Shown in pieces: positions 1 to 7,896 of a stretch of 64,000 nt of DNA. Numbering within the stretch: position 1 is the first letter of the stretch; every line of letters begins with the position of its first letter. This stretch comes from Streptomyces varsoviensis (GTDB lineage: Bacteria; Actinomycetota; Actinomycetes; Streptomycetales; Streptomycetaceae). The notes beneath the pieces are model-generated. The model ran no database searches. It saw nothing but the letters and a program-made list of their open reading frames with translations, and was not told where the DNA came from. The translations under genes were made by a program, and so were the position numbers. The DNA is taken from positions 221,630-285,629 of the forward strand of contig NZ_JOBF01000006.1 of the NCBI RefSeq assembly GCF_000718635.1, read 5' to 3'.

Positions 1-1
1 G

Positions 2-415
2 GTGACGCTGCTGGAGGAGATGCCCGTCCAGGAGACCGTGGACGGCGTGGCGGAGCTGCGGGCCGCGGGGCTCCCGGTCGGCGGCGTCGTGATCAACATG
101 GTGCGGCCCGCGCTGCTCGACGAGACGGCCGTGGACGTGGTCGCGAACGGGCAGCGGCCCGCCGTGGCCAAGGCCCTCTCGCGGGCCGGGCTCGGCGGCG
201 CCCAGCGCGGCGGCCCCGCGGACCTCCTGATAGACCCGCTGCTGGAAGAGGCCCGCGAGCACACCGAGCGGGTGGCCCTGGAGCGCAGCGGGAGGGCCGA
301 GATATCCGGCCTCGGCCTGCCCACGTACGAACTCGAACTGCTCGGCGACGGCGTGGACTTGGCGGGCCTCTACCGCATGGCCCGCGGACTGCGGAAGCAA
401 GGGGTGGCCTCGTGA
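2..415 (+). CDS. ArsA-like anion-transporting ATPase, C-terminal part (5' end outside window)
   Basis: The last 137 residues of a P-loop ATPase of the ArsA/GET3 group. The visible part reads like the C-terminal half of such a protein: a region ending GGVVINMV (the Rossmann-type strand where released substrate genes are often annotated as Gvn-N), then a helical segment and a short tail. The Walker A motif lies upstream of the window, so the ATPase assignment rests on the paralogous next gene and the layout. Its stop overlaps the GTG start of the next gene by four bases (GTGA), so the two are translationally coupled and probably act as a pair. In S. coelicolor two such ATPases sit immediately before wblA, as I recall. 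The true start is not visible. Confidence 0.75.
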   Translation: MTLLEEMPVQETVDGVAELRAAGLPVGGVVINMVRPALLDETAVDVVANGQRPAVAKALSRAGLGGAQRGGPADLLIDPLLEEAREHTERVALERSGRAEISGLGLPTYELELLGDGVDLAGLYRMARGLRKQGVAS

Positions 416-1860
416 ACGGCCTGGCGGACACCACCTACCGGCTGGAGGTGGACCCGGTCCTGGACGACCCCGCCACCCGCATCGTGGTGTGCTGCGGCTC
501 CGGCGGCGTCGGCAAGACCACGACGGCCGCCGCCCTGGGGGTACGGGCCGCGGAGCGCGGCCGGAAGGTCGTCGTCCTCACCATCGACCCGGCGCGCAGG
601 CTCGCGCAGTCGATGGGCATCGAGGCGCTGGACAACGTGCCGCGCCGGGTCGAGGGCGTCGACGGCGGCGCGGGCGGCGAACTGCACGCCATGATGCTGG
701 ACATGAAGCGGACCTTCGACGAGATCGTCGAGGCGCACTCCGACGAGGAGCGGGCCCGGGCCATCCTGGAGAACCCCTTCTACCAGTCCCTCTCCGCCGG
801 GTTCGCCGGCACCCAGGAGTACATGGCCATGGAGAAACTCGGCCAGCTCCGCGCCCGCGACGAGTGGGACCTGATCGTCGTCGACACTCCTCCGAGCCGC
901 TCCGCCCTCGACTTCCTGGACGCGCCGAGCCGCCTCGGCTCCTTCCTGGACGGCAAGTTCATCAAGGTGCTGATGGCCCCGGCCAAGATCGGCGGCCGTG
1001 CGGGGATGAAGTTCCTGGGCGTCGGCATGTCGGTGATGAGCGGGCCGCTGAACAAGCTGATGGGCGCGCAGTTGCTGCGCGACGTGCAGACGTTCGTCGC
1101 GGCGATGGACACGATGTTCGGCGGCTTCCGCACCCGCGCGGACGCCACGTACCGCCTGCTCCAGGCGCCCGGCACGGCGTTCCTCGTCGTCGCCGCGCCG
1201 GAGCGGGACGCGCTGCGCGAGGCGGCGTACTTCATCGAGCGGCTGGCCGCCGACCGGATGCCGCTGGCCGGGCTCGTACTGAACCGGGTGCACGGCAGCG
1301 GCGCCGCCGGGCTGTCGGCGGAGCGCGCGCTGGCCGCCGCCGAAGCCCTCACGGACGGCTCCGACGGCCCCGAGGGCCCCGCGGGGGCTTCGGCGGGCCA
1401 GGCGGCCGATTACGCAGAAAATCTTGCCGGTTCCGGCATTGTGGATCGCGCCGCGGGGAAACCTCACTCAAGCGGCCCGTCAGCCCCCGACAGCGGCTCC
1501 CCCACCGCCACTGAGGGCTCACAGGACAGCACCGCGCCCGTCACCACCGACCCCACCACCACCGCCGAGGCGGCCGATCCCGTCGAGGCCACCCCGGAAC
1601 AGCTCGCCGCTCGCCTGCTGCGGCTGCACGCCGAGCGGATGAGGGTGCTGGCCCGTGAGCGCCGCACGCGCGACCGCTTCACCGCGCTGCACCCCGAGGT
1701 GCCGGTGGCCGAAGTAGCCGCGCTCCCCGGCGACGTACACGACCTGGCGGGCCTGCGCGCGGTCGGCGAGCGCCTGGCGGCGGCCCGGCCCAGTGGCCCG
1801 GCCGTGCCTTCGGCTGCGCCTTTGCCTTCGCCGTCACCCAAGGACGGACCGGCTTCGTAG
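412..1860 (+). CDS. ArsA-like anion-transporting ATPase
   Basis: Cytosolic P-loop NTPase of the ArsA/GET3 family. A deviant Walker A (CGSGGVGKTTT, residues 28-38, Lys35) is followed by TIDPARRLAQS and later by DLIVVDTPPSRSALDF, the switch/Walker B segment typical of this family. The length (482 residues) is inflated by a Ser/Thr/Pro/Ala-rich low-complexity stretch at about residues 325-400, placed before a C-terminal helical segment. The GTG start overlaps the previous stop by four bases. In Streptomyces this gene precedes wblA; the cellular substrate is unknown and arsenite transport should not be assumed, because no arsB/acr3 partner is present. Confidence 0.85.
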   Translation: MNGLADTTYRLEVDPVLDDPATRIVVCCGSGGVGKTTTAAALGVRAAERGRKVVVLTIDPARRLAQSMGIEALDNVPRRVEGVDGGAGGELHAMMLDMKRTFDEIVEAHSDEERARAILENPFYQSLSAGFAGTQEYMAMEKLGQLRARDEWDLIVVDTPPSRSALDFLDAPSRLGSFLDGKFIKVLMAPAKIGGRAGMKFLGVGMSVMSGPLNKLMGAQLLRDVQTFVAAMDTMFGGFRTRADATYRLLQAPGTAFLVVAAPERDALREAAYFIERLAADRMPLAGLVLNRVHGSGAAGLSAERALAAAEALTDGSDGPEGPAGASAGQAADYAENLAGSGIVDRAAGKPHSSGPSAPDSGSPTATEGSQDSTAPVTTDPTTTAEAADPVEATPEQLAARLLRLHAERMRVLARERRTRDRFTALHPEVPVAEVAALPGDVHDLAGLRAVGERLAAARPSGPAVPSAAPLPSPSPKDGPAS

Positions 1861-2096
1861 GCGTCTGGCGGCGGGTCGCGCTTCAGCTTCTTCGTGCTTC
1901 GTACTTCGTAAGCGCTGAACGCGGGCTCCGCGGACGGTTGCCCGCCCGTACGCCCGTACAGCCCGTAGTCCCGCACCGGGCCGGCGTGTCCGCGACGCGC
2001 GTTCTCCGTACGCCGGGTACGCCATGGTGCCGTATTCGCACATCGCGTTCGTGCATCGCACTCGTCGGCACGTCTTCGTTCTCGTTCCCGCGCGAA

Positions 2097-2160
2097 CCCG
2101 AAAGAGCACTGATCCGAAAGGACCCGGACCCGAAAGGACACGGACCCGAAAGAACGCGCG
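2097..2160. repeat. 16-bp tandem repeat, four copies
   Basis: The octamer CCCGAAAG (once TCCGAAAG) recurs at 2097, 2113, 2129 and 2145, exactly 16 bases apart. The rest of each unit is variants of GACACGGA. The array lies in the 336-base gap between the ArsA-like gene and the wblA stop codon, downstream of both convergent genes. I see no gene and no strong hairpin terminator in the rest of the gap (1861-2196), only short TTCGT and GTGCCG reiterations. Confidence 0.8.
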
Positions 2161-2196
2161 CCCCTCGCGCGAGGCGGTGCCGGTGCCGGTGCCGGC

Positions 2197-2532
2197 TCAT
2201 CCCGCCGCGGCGTAGTTCTCGTACTCCTCGTCGTCGATGGGCAGGATGCCCGTACTGCGCTCGTATTCCGTACGTGCGGTCTCCAGAAGCCTCCGCCAGG
2301 AGGTGACCGTCGGACGGCGGCGCAGCAGCGCCCTCCGCTCCCGCTCGGTCATACCGCCCCACACGCCGAACTCGACACGGTTGTCCAGGGCGTCGGCCAG
2401 GCACTCGGTGCGCACCGGGCAACCGGTGCAGACCGCTTTGGCCCTGTTCTGTGCCGCGCCTTGAACGAATAGCTCATCCGGATCGGTGGTGCGGCATGCT
2501 GCTTGTGCACTCCAGTCGGTTACCCAGCTCAT
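2197..2532 (-). CDS. wblA: WhiB-like transcriptional regulator WblA
   Basis: An iron-sulfur WhiB-family regulator of 111 residues. The four cluster ligands are Cys13, Cys35, Cys38 and Cys44 (spacing C-X21-C-X2-C-X5-C), followed by the GVWGG turn at residues 56-60 and the basic ERRALLRRR helix. The sequence matches WblA of Streptomyces as I remember it, including the start MSWVTDWSAQAAC; an in-frame ATG at 2589 would add 19 residues not present in that family, so the 2532 start was chosen. WblA represses antibiotic production and promotes sporulation in several Streptomyces. Its position between the ArsA pair and the PBP gene agrees with this identity. Confidence 0.95.
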   Translation of the reverse strand: MSWVTDWSAQAACRTTDPDELFVQGAAQNRAKAVCTGCPVRTECLADALDNRVEFGVWGGMTERERRALLRRRPTVTSWRRLLETARTEYERSTGILPIDDEEYENYAAAG

Positions 2533-2764
2533 GCTGGCGCCGTCCTCTCCCGAATCGAGGCTCCCCCACGGCGGCAGCGGCATATTCACCGTTGCCAGTT
2601 GAGGACGTTACGGAAGGCAGGCAGGGCGCAACACCCCCTGCGGGCCCAATCTTGAATGGCCCGAACGGACTATGCGTATGCGGCAGATCACCCAACGGAG
2701 TGACCGGACGACATCGTCGACAAAAGCGTCAACTCGGGGTGATTCAGTCGAGACGCAGTGGGCA

Positions 2765-2779
2765 CCATGTGACACATGG
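2765..2779. promoter_or_regulatory. 15-bp perfect palindrome between wblA and the PBP gene
   Basis: CCATGTG-A-CACATGG is a perfect 7-1-7 inverted repeat in the 386-base divergent region between wblA (start 2532) and the PBP gene (start 2919). It lies 233 bases upstream of the wblA start and 140 bases upstream of the PBP start. The symmetry suits a dimeric regulator. Which protein binds is unknown. Confidence 0.45.
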
Positions 2780-2796
2780 GCTGAAGTCGGGCACGG

Positions 2797-2820
2797 CTCG
2801 GCACTCGGCTGAGTGCTGAG
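2797..2820. promoter_or_regulatory. 24-bp imperfect palindrome upstream of the PBP gene
   Basis: Arms CTCGGCACTC and GAGTGCTGAG (nine of ten pairs) flank the centre GGCT. It could be a second operator or a small hairpin in the PBP leader. The rest of 2533-2918 holds no gene that I can support. Confidence 0.4.
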
Positions 2821-2918
2821 GGGGATGGTCCGGAACCGCACCGCAGTGACTGGCGTGAATCAAGCGTAGGCGAACACCTGGGCGTCTGTCCGGCAAATGA
2901 GAACGTAGGCTGCCCCCC

Positions 2919-5093
2919 ATGGCTAAGAAGCGCTCGGGCGGGGGTCTCACGACGACCCAGCAGGCCGCGAAATTCCTCGGCGTCAGCGTGCTCTCCGGAG
3001 CGGTGCTGGCAGGTCTCGCGCTGCCGGCCTTCGGCGCCTTCGGCCTGGCGGCCAAAGGCTCGGTCGAGGGCTTCGACGAGATCCCGTCCAACCTCAAGAC
3101 CCCGCCGCTGAGTCAGCGCACCACGATCCTCGACAACCAGGGCGGCGAGATCGCGAAGGTCTACTCCCGCGACCGCACCGTGGTACCGCTCAAGGACATC
3201 TCGCCCTATATGCAGAAGGCGCTCGTAGCGATCGAGGACGCGCGCTTCTACGAGCACGGGGCGATCGACCTGAAGGGCGTGCTCCGCGCCCTCAACAAGA
3301 ACGCGCAGTCCGGCGGCGTATCCGAGGGTGCCTCCACCCTCACGCAGCAGTATGTGAAGAACGTCTTCATCGAGGAGGCCGGCGACGACCCCGACAAGGT
3401 CGCGCAGGCCACCCAGCAGACGATCGGCCGCAAGGTCAAGGAGCTGAAGTACGCGATCCAGGTCGAGCAGGAGCTCGGCAAGAAGCGGATCCTCAACAAC
3501 TACTTGAACATCACGTTCTTCGGCGAGCAGGCGTACGGCGTCGAGGCGGCGTCGCAGCGCTACTTCAGCAAGCACGCCAAGGACCTCACCCTCGACGAGT
3601 CCGCGCTGCTGGCCGGCATCGTCCAGTCGCCGACCCGCTACGACCCGGTCAACAACCGCCAGGAGGCGACCAAGCGCCGTAACACCGTGCTCCAGCGGAT
3701 GGCGGAGCTGCACGACATCACCCCGGCCGAGGCCGCCGCGGCGAAGAAGAAGCCGATAAAGCTGAAGATCACCCGGCCCAAGAACGGCTGCATCACCGCC
3801 GTGAACGGCGCGGGCTTCTTCTGCGACTACGTCCGCGAGGTCTTCCTGCGGGACAAGACGTTCGGCAAGACCAAGGAGGAGCGGGCCAAGCGCTGGAACC
3901 AGGGCGGCATGACGGTCCGTACGACGCTGGACCCGCAGGCCCAGAAGTCGGTGCAGGCCGGGGTCAAGAGCCATGTGTACGCCTCCGACCCGGTGGCCAC
4001 CGCCGTCACCCTGGTCGAGCCGGGCACGGGCAAGATCCGCGGCATGGGCCAGTCGCGCCCGTACGGCTTCGGCAAGAACGAGACGCAGATCAACCTCTCC
4101 GTCGACCGCAACATGGGCGGCGGCGCGGGCTATCTGCCGGGTTCGACGTTCAAGCCCTTCACCGCGGCCGCCGCGCTGGAGAACGGCATGGACAACTCCC
4201 AGTCGTACCCCTCGCCGAACCGGATGCCGTACCCGACCGTCTCCGACTGCCAGGGCCGCAGCTACTCCAGCAACGCCTCGGTGCCCAACGAGAGCCCGGA
4301 CGAGGTCGGCCCGTACAAGATGCCGGAGGCGCTGAAGAAGTCGATCAACACCTACTTCGTCTCGCTGGAGGCCGACACCGGCCTGTGCAACGTGACGAAG
4401 ATGGTGAACAAGCTCGGCATGACCAAGCGCGCGGGCGGTACGGAATGGGGCCTCGGCGCCTCGTACACCCTCGGCGTCAACGAGGCGTCGCCGCTCAACA
4501 TGTCCGCCGCGTACGCCGCCTTCGCGTCCCGCGGCAAGTACTGCACGCCGACCGCGCTGGAAAGCGTCACCGACTCCAACGGCAAGCAGTTGGCGGTGCC
4601 GCAGAGCACCTGCACGCAGGCGATGTCGCCGAAGACCGCGGACACGATCAACACGATGCTCAAGGGCGTCGTCGACGACGGTACGGGCAAGGCGGCGGGC
4701 CTGACCGACGGGCGGGACAGCGCCGGTAAGACGGGTACCACCGACAACCGGTACTCCGCCTGGTACGTGGGCTACACGCCCAACATGGCGGGCGCGGTCT
4801 GGCTCGGCGACCCGCAGCACCAGGTCCAGATGCAGGGCGGCATCACCTTCGGCGGGAAGACGTACGGCAAGGTGTACGGCGCCGACGGCCCGGCCCCCAT
4901 CTGGAGGGACGCCGTCTCGGGCGCGCTCGTCGGGAAGCCGGCGGACAAGTTCACGACCGTACCGATCGCCTCAGGCAAGGACGGCAAGGACAGCAAGAGC
5001 GATGACGGCGGCGGCAACGCCGCGGACGCCCCGGACGCCGACGGGAAGGGCGGCAAGGGGCATGGCGGGAAGCCCGGGGGCAAGCACCACTAG
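2919..5093 (+). CDS. Bifunctional class A penicillin-binding protein (transglycosylase/transpeptidase)
   Basis: Polymerises and cross-links peptidoglycan at the outer face of the membrane. After a basic N terminus there is one membrane anchor (about residues 18-42). The glycosyltransferase domain shows EDARFYEHGAID (about 105-116), GASTLTQQYVKN and KKRILNNYLN. The transpeptidase domain has all three active-site motifs: S409-T-F-K412, S475-I-N477 and K604-T-G606. The C-terminal tail is Gly/Lys/Asp-rich and probably unstructured. At 724 residues it is normal for the family. The start is the ATG after CCCCC with no strong Shine-Dalgarno, but it gives the expected cytoplasmic Lys/Arg cluster. The same PBP gene follows wblA in other Streptomyces, to my memory. 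Confidence 0.93.
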   Translation: MAKKRSGGGLTTTQQAAKFLGVSVLSGAVLAGLALPAFGAFGLAAKGSVEGFDEIPSNLKTPPLSQRTTILDNQGGEIAKVYSRDRTVVPLKDISPYMQKALVAIEDARFYEHGAIDLKGVLRALNKNAQSGGVSEGASTLTQQYVKNVFIEEAGDDPDKVAQATQQTIGRKVKELKYAIQVEQELGKKRILNNYLNITFFGEQAYGVEAASQRYFSKHAKDLTLDESALLAGIVQSPTRYDPVNNRQEATKRRNTVLQRMAELHDITPAEAAAAKKKPIKLKITRPKNGCITAVNGAGFFCDYVREVFLRDKTFGKTKEERAKRWNQGGMTVRTTLDPQAQKSVQAGVKSHVYASDPVATAVTLVEPGTGKIRGMGQSRPYGFGKNETQINLSVDRNMGGGAGYLPGSTFKPFTAAAALENGMDNSQSYPSPNRMPYPTVSDCQGRSYSSNASVPNESPDEVGPYKMPEALKKSINTYFVSLEADTGLCNVTKMVNKLGMTKRAGGTEWGLGASYTLGVNEASPLNMSAAYAAFASRGKYCTPTALESVTDSNGKQLAVPQSTCTQAMSPKTADTINTMLKGVVDDGTGKAAGLTDGRDSAGKTGTTDNRYSAWYVGYTPNMAGAVWLGDPQHQVQMQGGITFGGKTYGKVYGADGPAPIWRDAVSGALVGKPADKFTTVPIASGKDGKDSKSDDGGGNAADAPDADGKGGKGHGGKPGGKHH

Positions 5094-5133
5094 TCCGGCC
5101 GCTGGCCTAGCCGCGTCGAGCGGATAGGGGTGA

Positions 5134-5189
5134 GCGCAGCAGAGGGCGCCCGGACCGGCGTGAACGGTCCGGGCGCCCTTTTGCTGCGC
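5134..5189. terminator. Strong bidirectional terminator
   Basis: A 15-bp perfect stem (5143-5157 with 5165-5179) with a 7-base loop is followed by four T. An outer 7-bp stem (GCGCAGC with GCTGCGC) extends it. It sits between the stop codons of the convergent PBP and YqeY genes. Confidence 0.9.
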
Positions 5190-5274
5190 CTTCTTATGTG
5201 CTCGCGGCGCTGGGGCAGGACCTGTGGTTGGGGCCTGTGGTTGGGGGCAAGCCCCTGACGCCAGGGCGGGGCCG

Positions 5275-5739
5275 TCAGCCGGCGAGGAGCTTCTTGACGA
5301 TCGCGGCGACGCGGCCGCCCTCGGCCCGGCCGGCGACCTGCGGGCTCACGATCTTCATGACGGCGCCCATGGCGCGCGGCCCCTCGGCGCCGTGCCCGGC
5401 GGCTTCCGCGACGGCGGCGGCGACCAGCGACTCCAGCTCCAGGTCGGAGAGCTGCTGGGGCAGGTACTCGGCGAGGATCTCGCCCTCCGCCTTCTCCCGC
5501 TCGGCCGACTCGTCCCGGCCGCCCTGCGCGAACGCCTCCGCCGCCTCGCGCCGCTTCTTCGCCTCGCGCGTGATCACCTTCAGCACCTCGTCGTCGGAGA
5601 GCTCGCGGGCGGACTTGCCGGAGACCTCCTCATTGGTGATCGCGGAGAGGGTGAGCCGGAGGGTGGAGGAGCGCAGCTCGTCGCGCGCCCTGATGGCGGC
5701 GGTGAGGTCGTCCTGGAGCTGGGACTTGAGCGTGGTCAT
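5275..5739 (-). CDS. GatB/YqeY domain protein
   Basis: A 154-residue cytosolic protein of the YqeY family, which shares the tRNA-binding tail domain of the GatB subunit of amidotransferases. Typical features are the start MTTLKSQLQDDLTAAI, the region LRLTLSAITNEEV, the EREKAEGEILAEYLPQQLS helix and a C-terminal GRVAAIVKKLL helix. The length is exactly that of the family. The function is unproven; a role in tRNA-dependent amidation or translation is inferred from the domain only. It stands alone, convergent with the PBP gene and divergent from the phosphoesterase gene. Confidence 0.93.
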   Translation of the reverse strand: MTTLKSQLQDDLTAAIRARDELRSSTLRLTLSAITNEEVSGKSARELSDDEVLKVITREAKKRREAAEAFAQGGRDESAEREKAEGEILAEYLPQQLSDLELESLVAAAVAEAAGHGAEGPRAMGAVMKIVSPQVAGRAEGGRVAAIVKKLLAG

Positions 5740-5816
5740 GTCCTTGACTATGCCAGCAAGTGCCGGGAATCACCCGAAGATTTCTCCCTGGCGGCCGGTC
5801 TGCGACGATAGGCGGT

Positions 5817-6752
5817 ATGCGCGCGCGATACGGAGTACCCCTGGGCATCACGGCGGGAATCACGGCGGTCGGCGCGGCCGGCGTGGCCTACGCCGCAGGC
5901 ATCGAGGCCCGTTCCTTCCGCCTTCGACGAGTCACCGTCCCGGTGCTGCCGCGCTGCCGGCGGCCGCTGCGTGTACTCCAGGTCTCCGATATCCACATGG
6001 TCAGCGGGCAGCGCAAGAAACAGCGCTGGCTCCAGTCGCTGGCGGGGCTGCGCCCGGACTTCGTGATCAACACGGGCGACAACCTGTCCGACCCGGAGGG
6101 CGTGCCGGAGGTGCTGGACGCGCTGGGGCCACTGATGGAGTTCCCCGGCGCGTACGTCTTCGGCTCGAACGACTACTACGGACCGAAGCTGCGCAACCCG
6201 GCCCGGTATCTGATCGAGAAGGCGCAGAAGCGGCACGGGCTGAACGGCAACAAGCCGGTCGTCGGCGCGATCCACAACCCGTGGGAGGAGCTGCGCGACG
6301 GCTTCGACGCGGCGGGATGGGTCGGCCTGACGAATACGCGCGGCAGGCTGAAGGTCGACGGGTGTGAGATCGCCCTCACCGGCCTCGACGACCCGCACAT
6401 CAAGCGGGACCGGTACAGCGAGGTGGCGGGCGGCCCGGACACATCGGCGGATCTGTCGCTGGCGGTGGTGCACGCCCCGTACCTGCGGGTCCTCGACGCG
6501 TTCACGGCGGACCGCTACCCCCTGATCCTGGCCGGCCACACCCACGGCGGCCAGCTCTGCGTACCGTTCTACGGCGCGCTGGTCACCAACTGCGACCTGG
6601 ACACGAAGCGGGTCAAGGGGCTGTCCCGGCACCGGGCGGGTGGCTACGAGTCGTACATGCACGTATCGGCGGGCTGCGGCACGAACCGGTACACGCCGGT
6701 CCGCTTCAACTGCCCGCCCGAGGCGACGCTGCTCACCCTGACCGAAGCCTGA
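5817..6752 (+). CDS. Membrane-anchored metallophosphoesterase (YkuE-like)
   Basis: A 311-residue calcineurin-type phosphoesterase. An N-terminal hydrophobic segment (about residues 8-28) anchors it, so the catalytic domain probably faces outward or lies at the membrane. Metal ligands are visible as Asp58-Ile-His60 (QVSDIH), Asp88-Asn89 (TGDN), GSND, and a C-terminal AGHTHGG. Asp replaces the usual His-Asp order in GNHD, written GSND here. The start is the ATG at 5817; a longer in-frame start at 5760 would put unrelated residues before the anchor. The substrate is unknown. It is the usual neighbour of yqeY and the PBP gene in Streptomyces, as far as I recall. Confidence 0.9.
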   Translation: MRARYGVPLGITAGITAVGAAGVAYAAGIEARSFRLRRVTVPVLPRCRRPLRVLQVSDIHMVSGQRKKQRWLQSLAGLRPDFVINTGDNLSDPEGVPEVLDALGPLMEFPGAYVFGSNDYYGPKLRNPARYLIEKAQKRHGLNGNKPVVGAIHNPWEELRDGFDAAGWVGLTNTRGRLKVDGCEIALTGLDDPHIKRDRYSEVAGGPDTSADLSLAVVHAPYLRVLDAFTADRYPLILAGHTHGGQLCVPFYGALVTNCDLDTKRVKGLSRHRAGGYESYMHVSAGCGTNRYTPVRFNCPPEATLLTLTEA

Positions 6753-6809
6753 CCGCCCGGAACCGGAAGACTCCCGCCGGGCGGGAGCGCGCGCCCTTAC
6801 GGTGGGGGG

Positions 6810-7574
6810 ATGATCGATCCGACCTCCTCCCACGCGCGGCTCAGCGCGATCAGCGCCGCGGGCGTCCCCGCCTCGGCGGTCGTCCCGGCCGGACGCCGCC
6901 CGCTCACGGCCGCCTTCCGGTTGCTCATCGCGCTGGCGGCGATCACCGGCATCGTGATCGACTGCGCGATCGGGGACGTGCCGCGGGTGCTCAGCTACTT
7001 CACGATCCAGTCGAACGCGGTGGTCGCGGTGGTCACACTGGCGGCGGCGTACCGGGCGTGGGCGGCGCGACCACCGCTCTCGGCGCGGATCACGGGGGCG
7101 GCTCTCCTCTATATAGCGATTACGGGGCTGGTCTACCACTTCGTCCTGACCAACAGCTCCAGCGGCTTCGCGATGACGGGCGACGCCCACGCCCCGTCGG
7201 AATGGCAGACGACGGCCACCCAGCTCCTGCACACGGCCACCCCCATCGCGGTCGTCCTGGACTGGCTCCTGCTCACGACGCCGGGCCGGTTCCGCCCCGC
7301 GTACGCCTGGCAGTGGCTGATCTACCCGCTCCTCTACCTCCCCTTCGCCCTCATCCGCGGCGCCCTCCTCTCCCCCGGCACCGAGGGCCGCTACCCCTAC
7401 CCCTTCCTCGACGTCGACATCCACGGCTACGGCGGCGTCCTCGGCAACACCGTGATCTTCGCCCTCGCCTTCTACGTCCTCGCCCTGGTCCTCACCCTCC
7501 TCGACCGCATCCGCCCCCACCTGCGCGGCCCCGAGAACCGGATTTCGTCTCCGGCCATCGGTCCGCTAAAGTAG
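6810..7574 (+). CDS. Pr6Pr-type integral membrane protein
   Basis: A 254-residue protein with about six transmembrane segments, beginning at [15 protein letters not shown]. It contains the conserved [15 protein letters not shown] and [18 protein letters not shown] stretches, and the [13 protein letters not shown] loop. This pattern belongs to the family annotated as Pr6Pr/FAR-17a-like membrane proteins; no biochemical role is established. The start is the ATG after GGTGGGGGG (a plausible ribosome site). The gene ends 12 bases before tRNA-Pro. Confidence 0.8.
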   Translation: MIDPTSSHARLSAISAAGVPASAVVPAGRRPLTAAFRLLIALAAITGIVIDCAIGDVPRVLSYFTIQSNAVVAVVTLAAAYRAWAARPPLSARITGAALLYIAITGLVYHFVLTNSSSGFAMTGDAHAPSEWQTTATQLLHTATPIAVVLDWLLLTTPGRFRPAYAWQWLIYPLLYLPFALIRGALLSPGTEGRYPYPFLDVDIHGYGGVLGNTVIFALAFYVLALVLTLLDRIRPHLRGPENRISSPAIGPLK

Positions 7575-7586
7575 AGCTCGTTACTT

Positions 7587-7660
7587 CGGGGTGTAGCGCA
7601 GCTTGGCAGCGCGCTTCGTTCGGGACGAAGAGGTCGTGGGTTCAAATCCCGCCACCCCGA
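7587..7660 (+). tRNA. tRNA-Pro (anticodon CGG)
   Basis: A complete 74-nt cloverleaf: acceptor stem CGGGGTG with CACCCCG, anticodon stem CTTCG/CGAAG around the loop TTCGGGA (anticodon CGG), and the T-loop GGTTCAAATCC. No CCA is encoded, as is usual in Streptomyces. Its 3' 45 bases are also the attachment core of the island that follows. Confidence 0.97.
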
Positions 7661-7661
7661 C
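7616..7661 (+). repeat. Left direct repeat (attL) in tRNA-Pro
   Basis: A 46-base segment running from the anticodon stem to one base past the tRNA 3' end is repeated exactly at 17372-17417. Beyond it both copies stay similar for about 12 bases (AGAGAAATAGCA against TGAGAAGTAGCA). This is the footprint of tyrosine-recombinase integration into the tRNA gene. Confidence 0.95.
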
Positions 7662-7675
7662 AGAGAAATAGCAGG

Positions 7676-7711
7676 TCAGGCCCGGTACTGAGAGATCAGC
7701 ACCGGGCCTGA
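7676..7711 (+). terminator. Terminator-like hairpin after tRNA-Pro (island-borne)
   Basis: A perfect 11-bp inverted repeat (TCAGGCCCGGT, 7676-7686, with ACCGGGCCTGA, 7701-7711) lies 16 bases past the tRNA, followed by TTTGCTG. It occupies the same place as the chromosomal hairpin at 17434-17469 beyond the right repeat. Confidence 0.75.
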
Positions 7712-7742
7712 TTTGCTGTGCGGCCCCGTTTTGGGGGCCATT

Positions 7743-7750
7743 TGGGAGCC
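7743..7750 (+). promoter_or_regulatory. Candidate recombinase arm site, left end
   Basis: TGGGAGCC occurs once here, 82 bases inside the left repeat, and twice at the right end (17251 and 17262). Repeated short words near both ends of an integrated element suggest arm-type integrase sites, or remnants of an integrase 3' end. Evidence is slight. I see no gene in 7712-7896. Confidence 0.25.
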
Positions 7751-7896
7751 AACTGGGTGTGGACTTCGGGATCCGGCTCCCGGGTGGCTCCCCTCCAGGG
7801 GCGTTCCGCCTTCGAACGCGCTGTGCGCTGCATGCGCCCTGGAAGGGTTACCCCCCGGCTTGTGCCGAGGAGACCACAGACTGTACGACGATCGCC

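Noticed and set aside
412..1860. Arsenite export ATPase
   Set aside because: No arsB, acr3 or arsR neighbour; paired ArsA-like ATPases next to wblA are a general Streptomyces feature.
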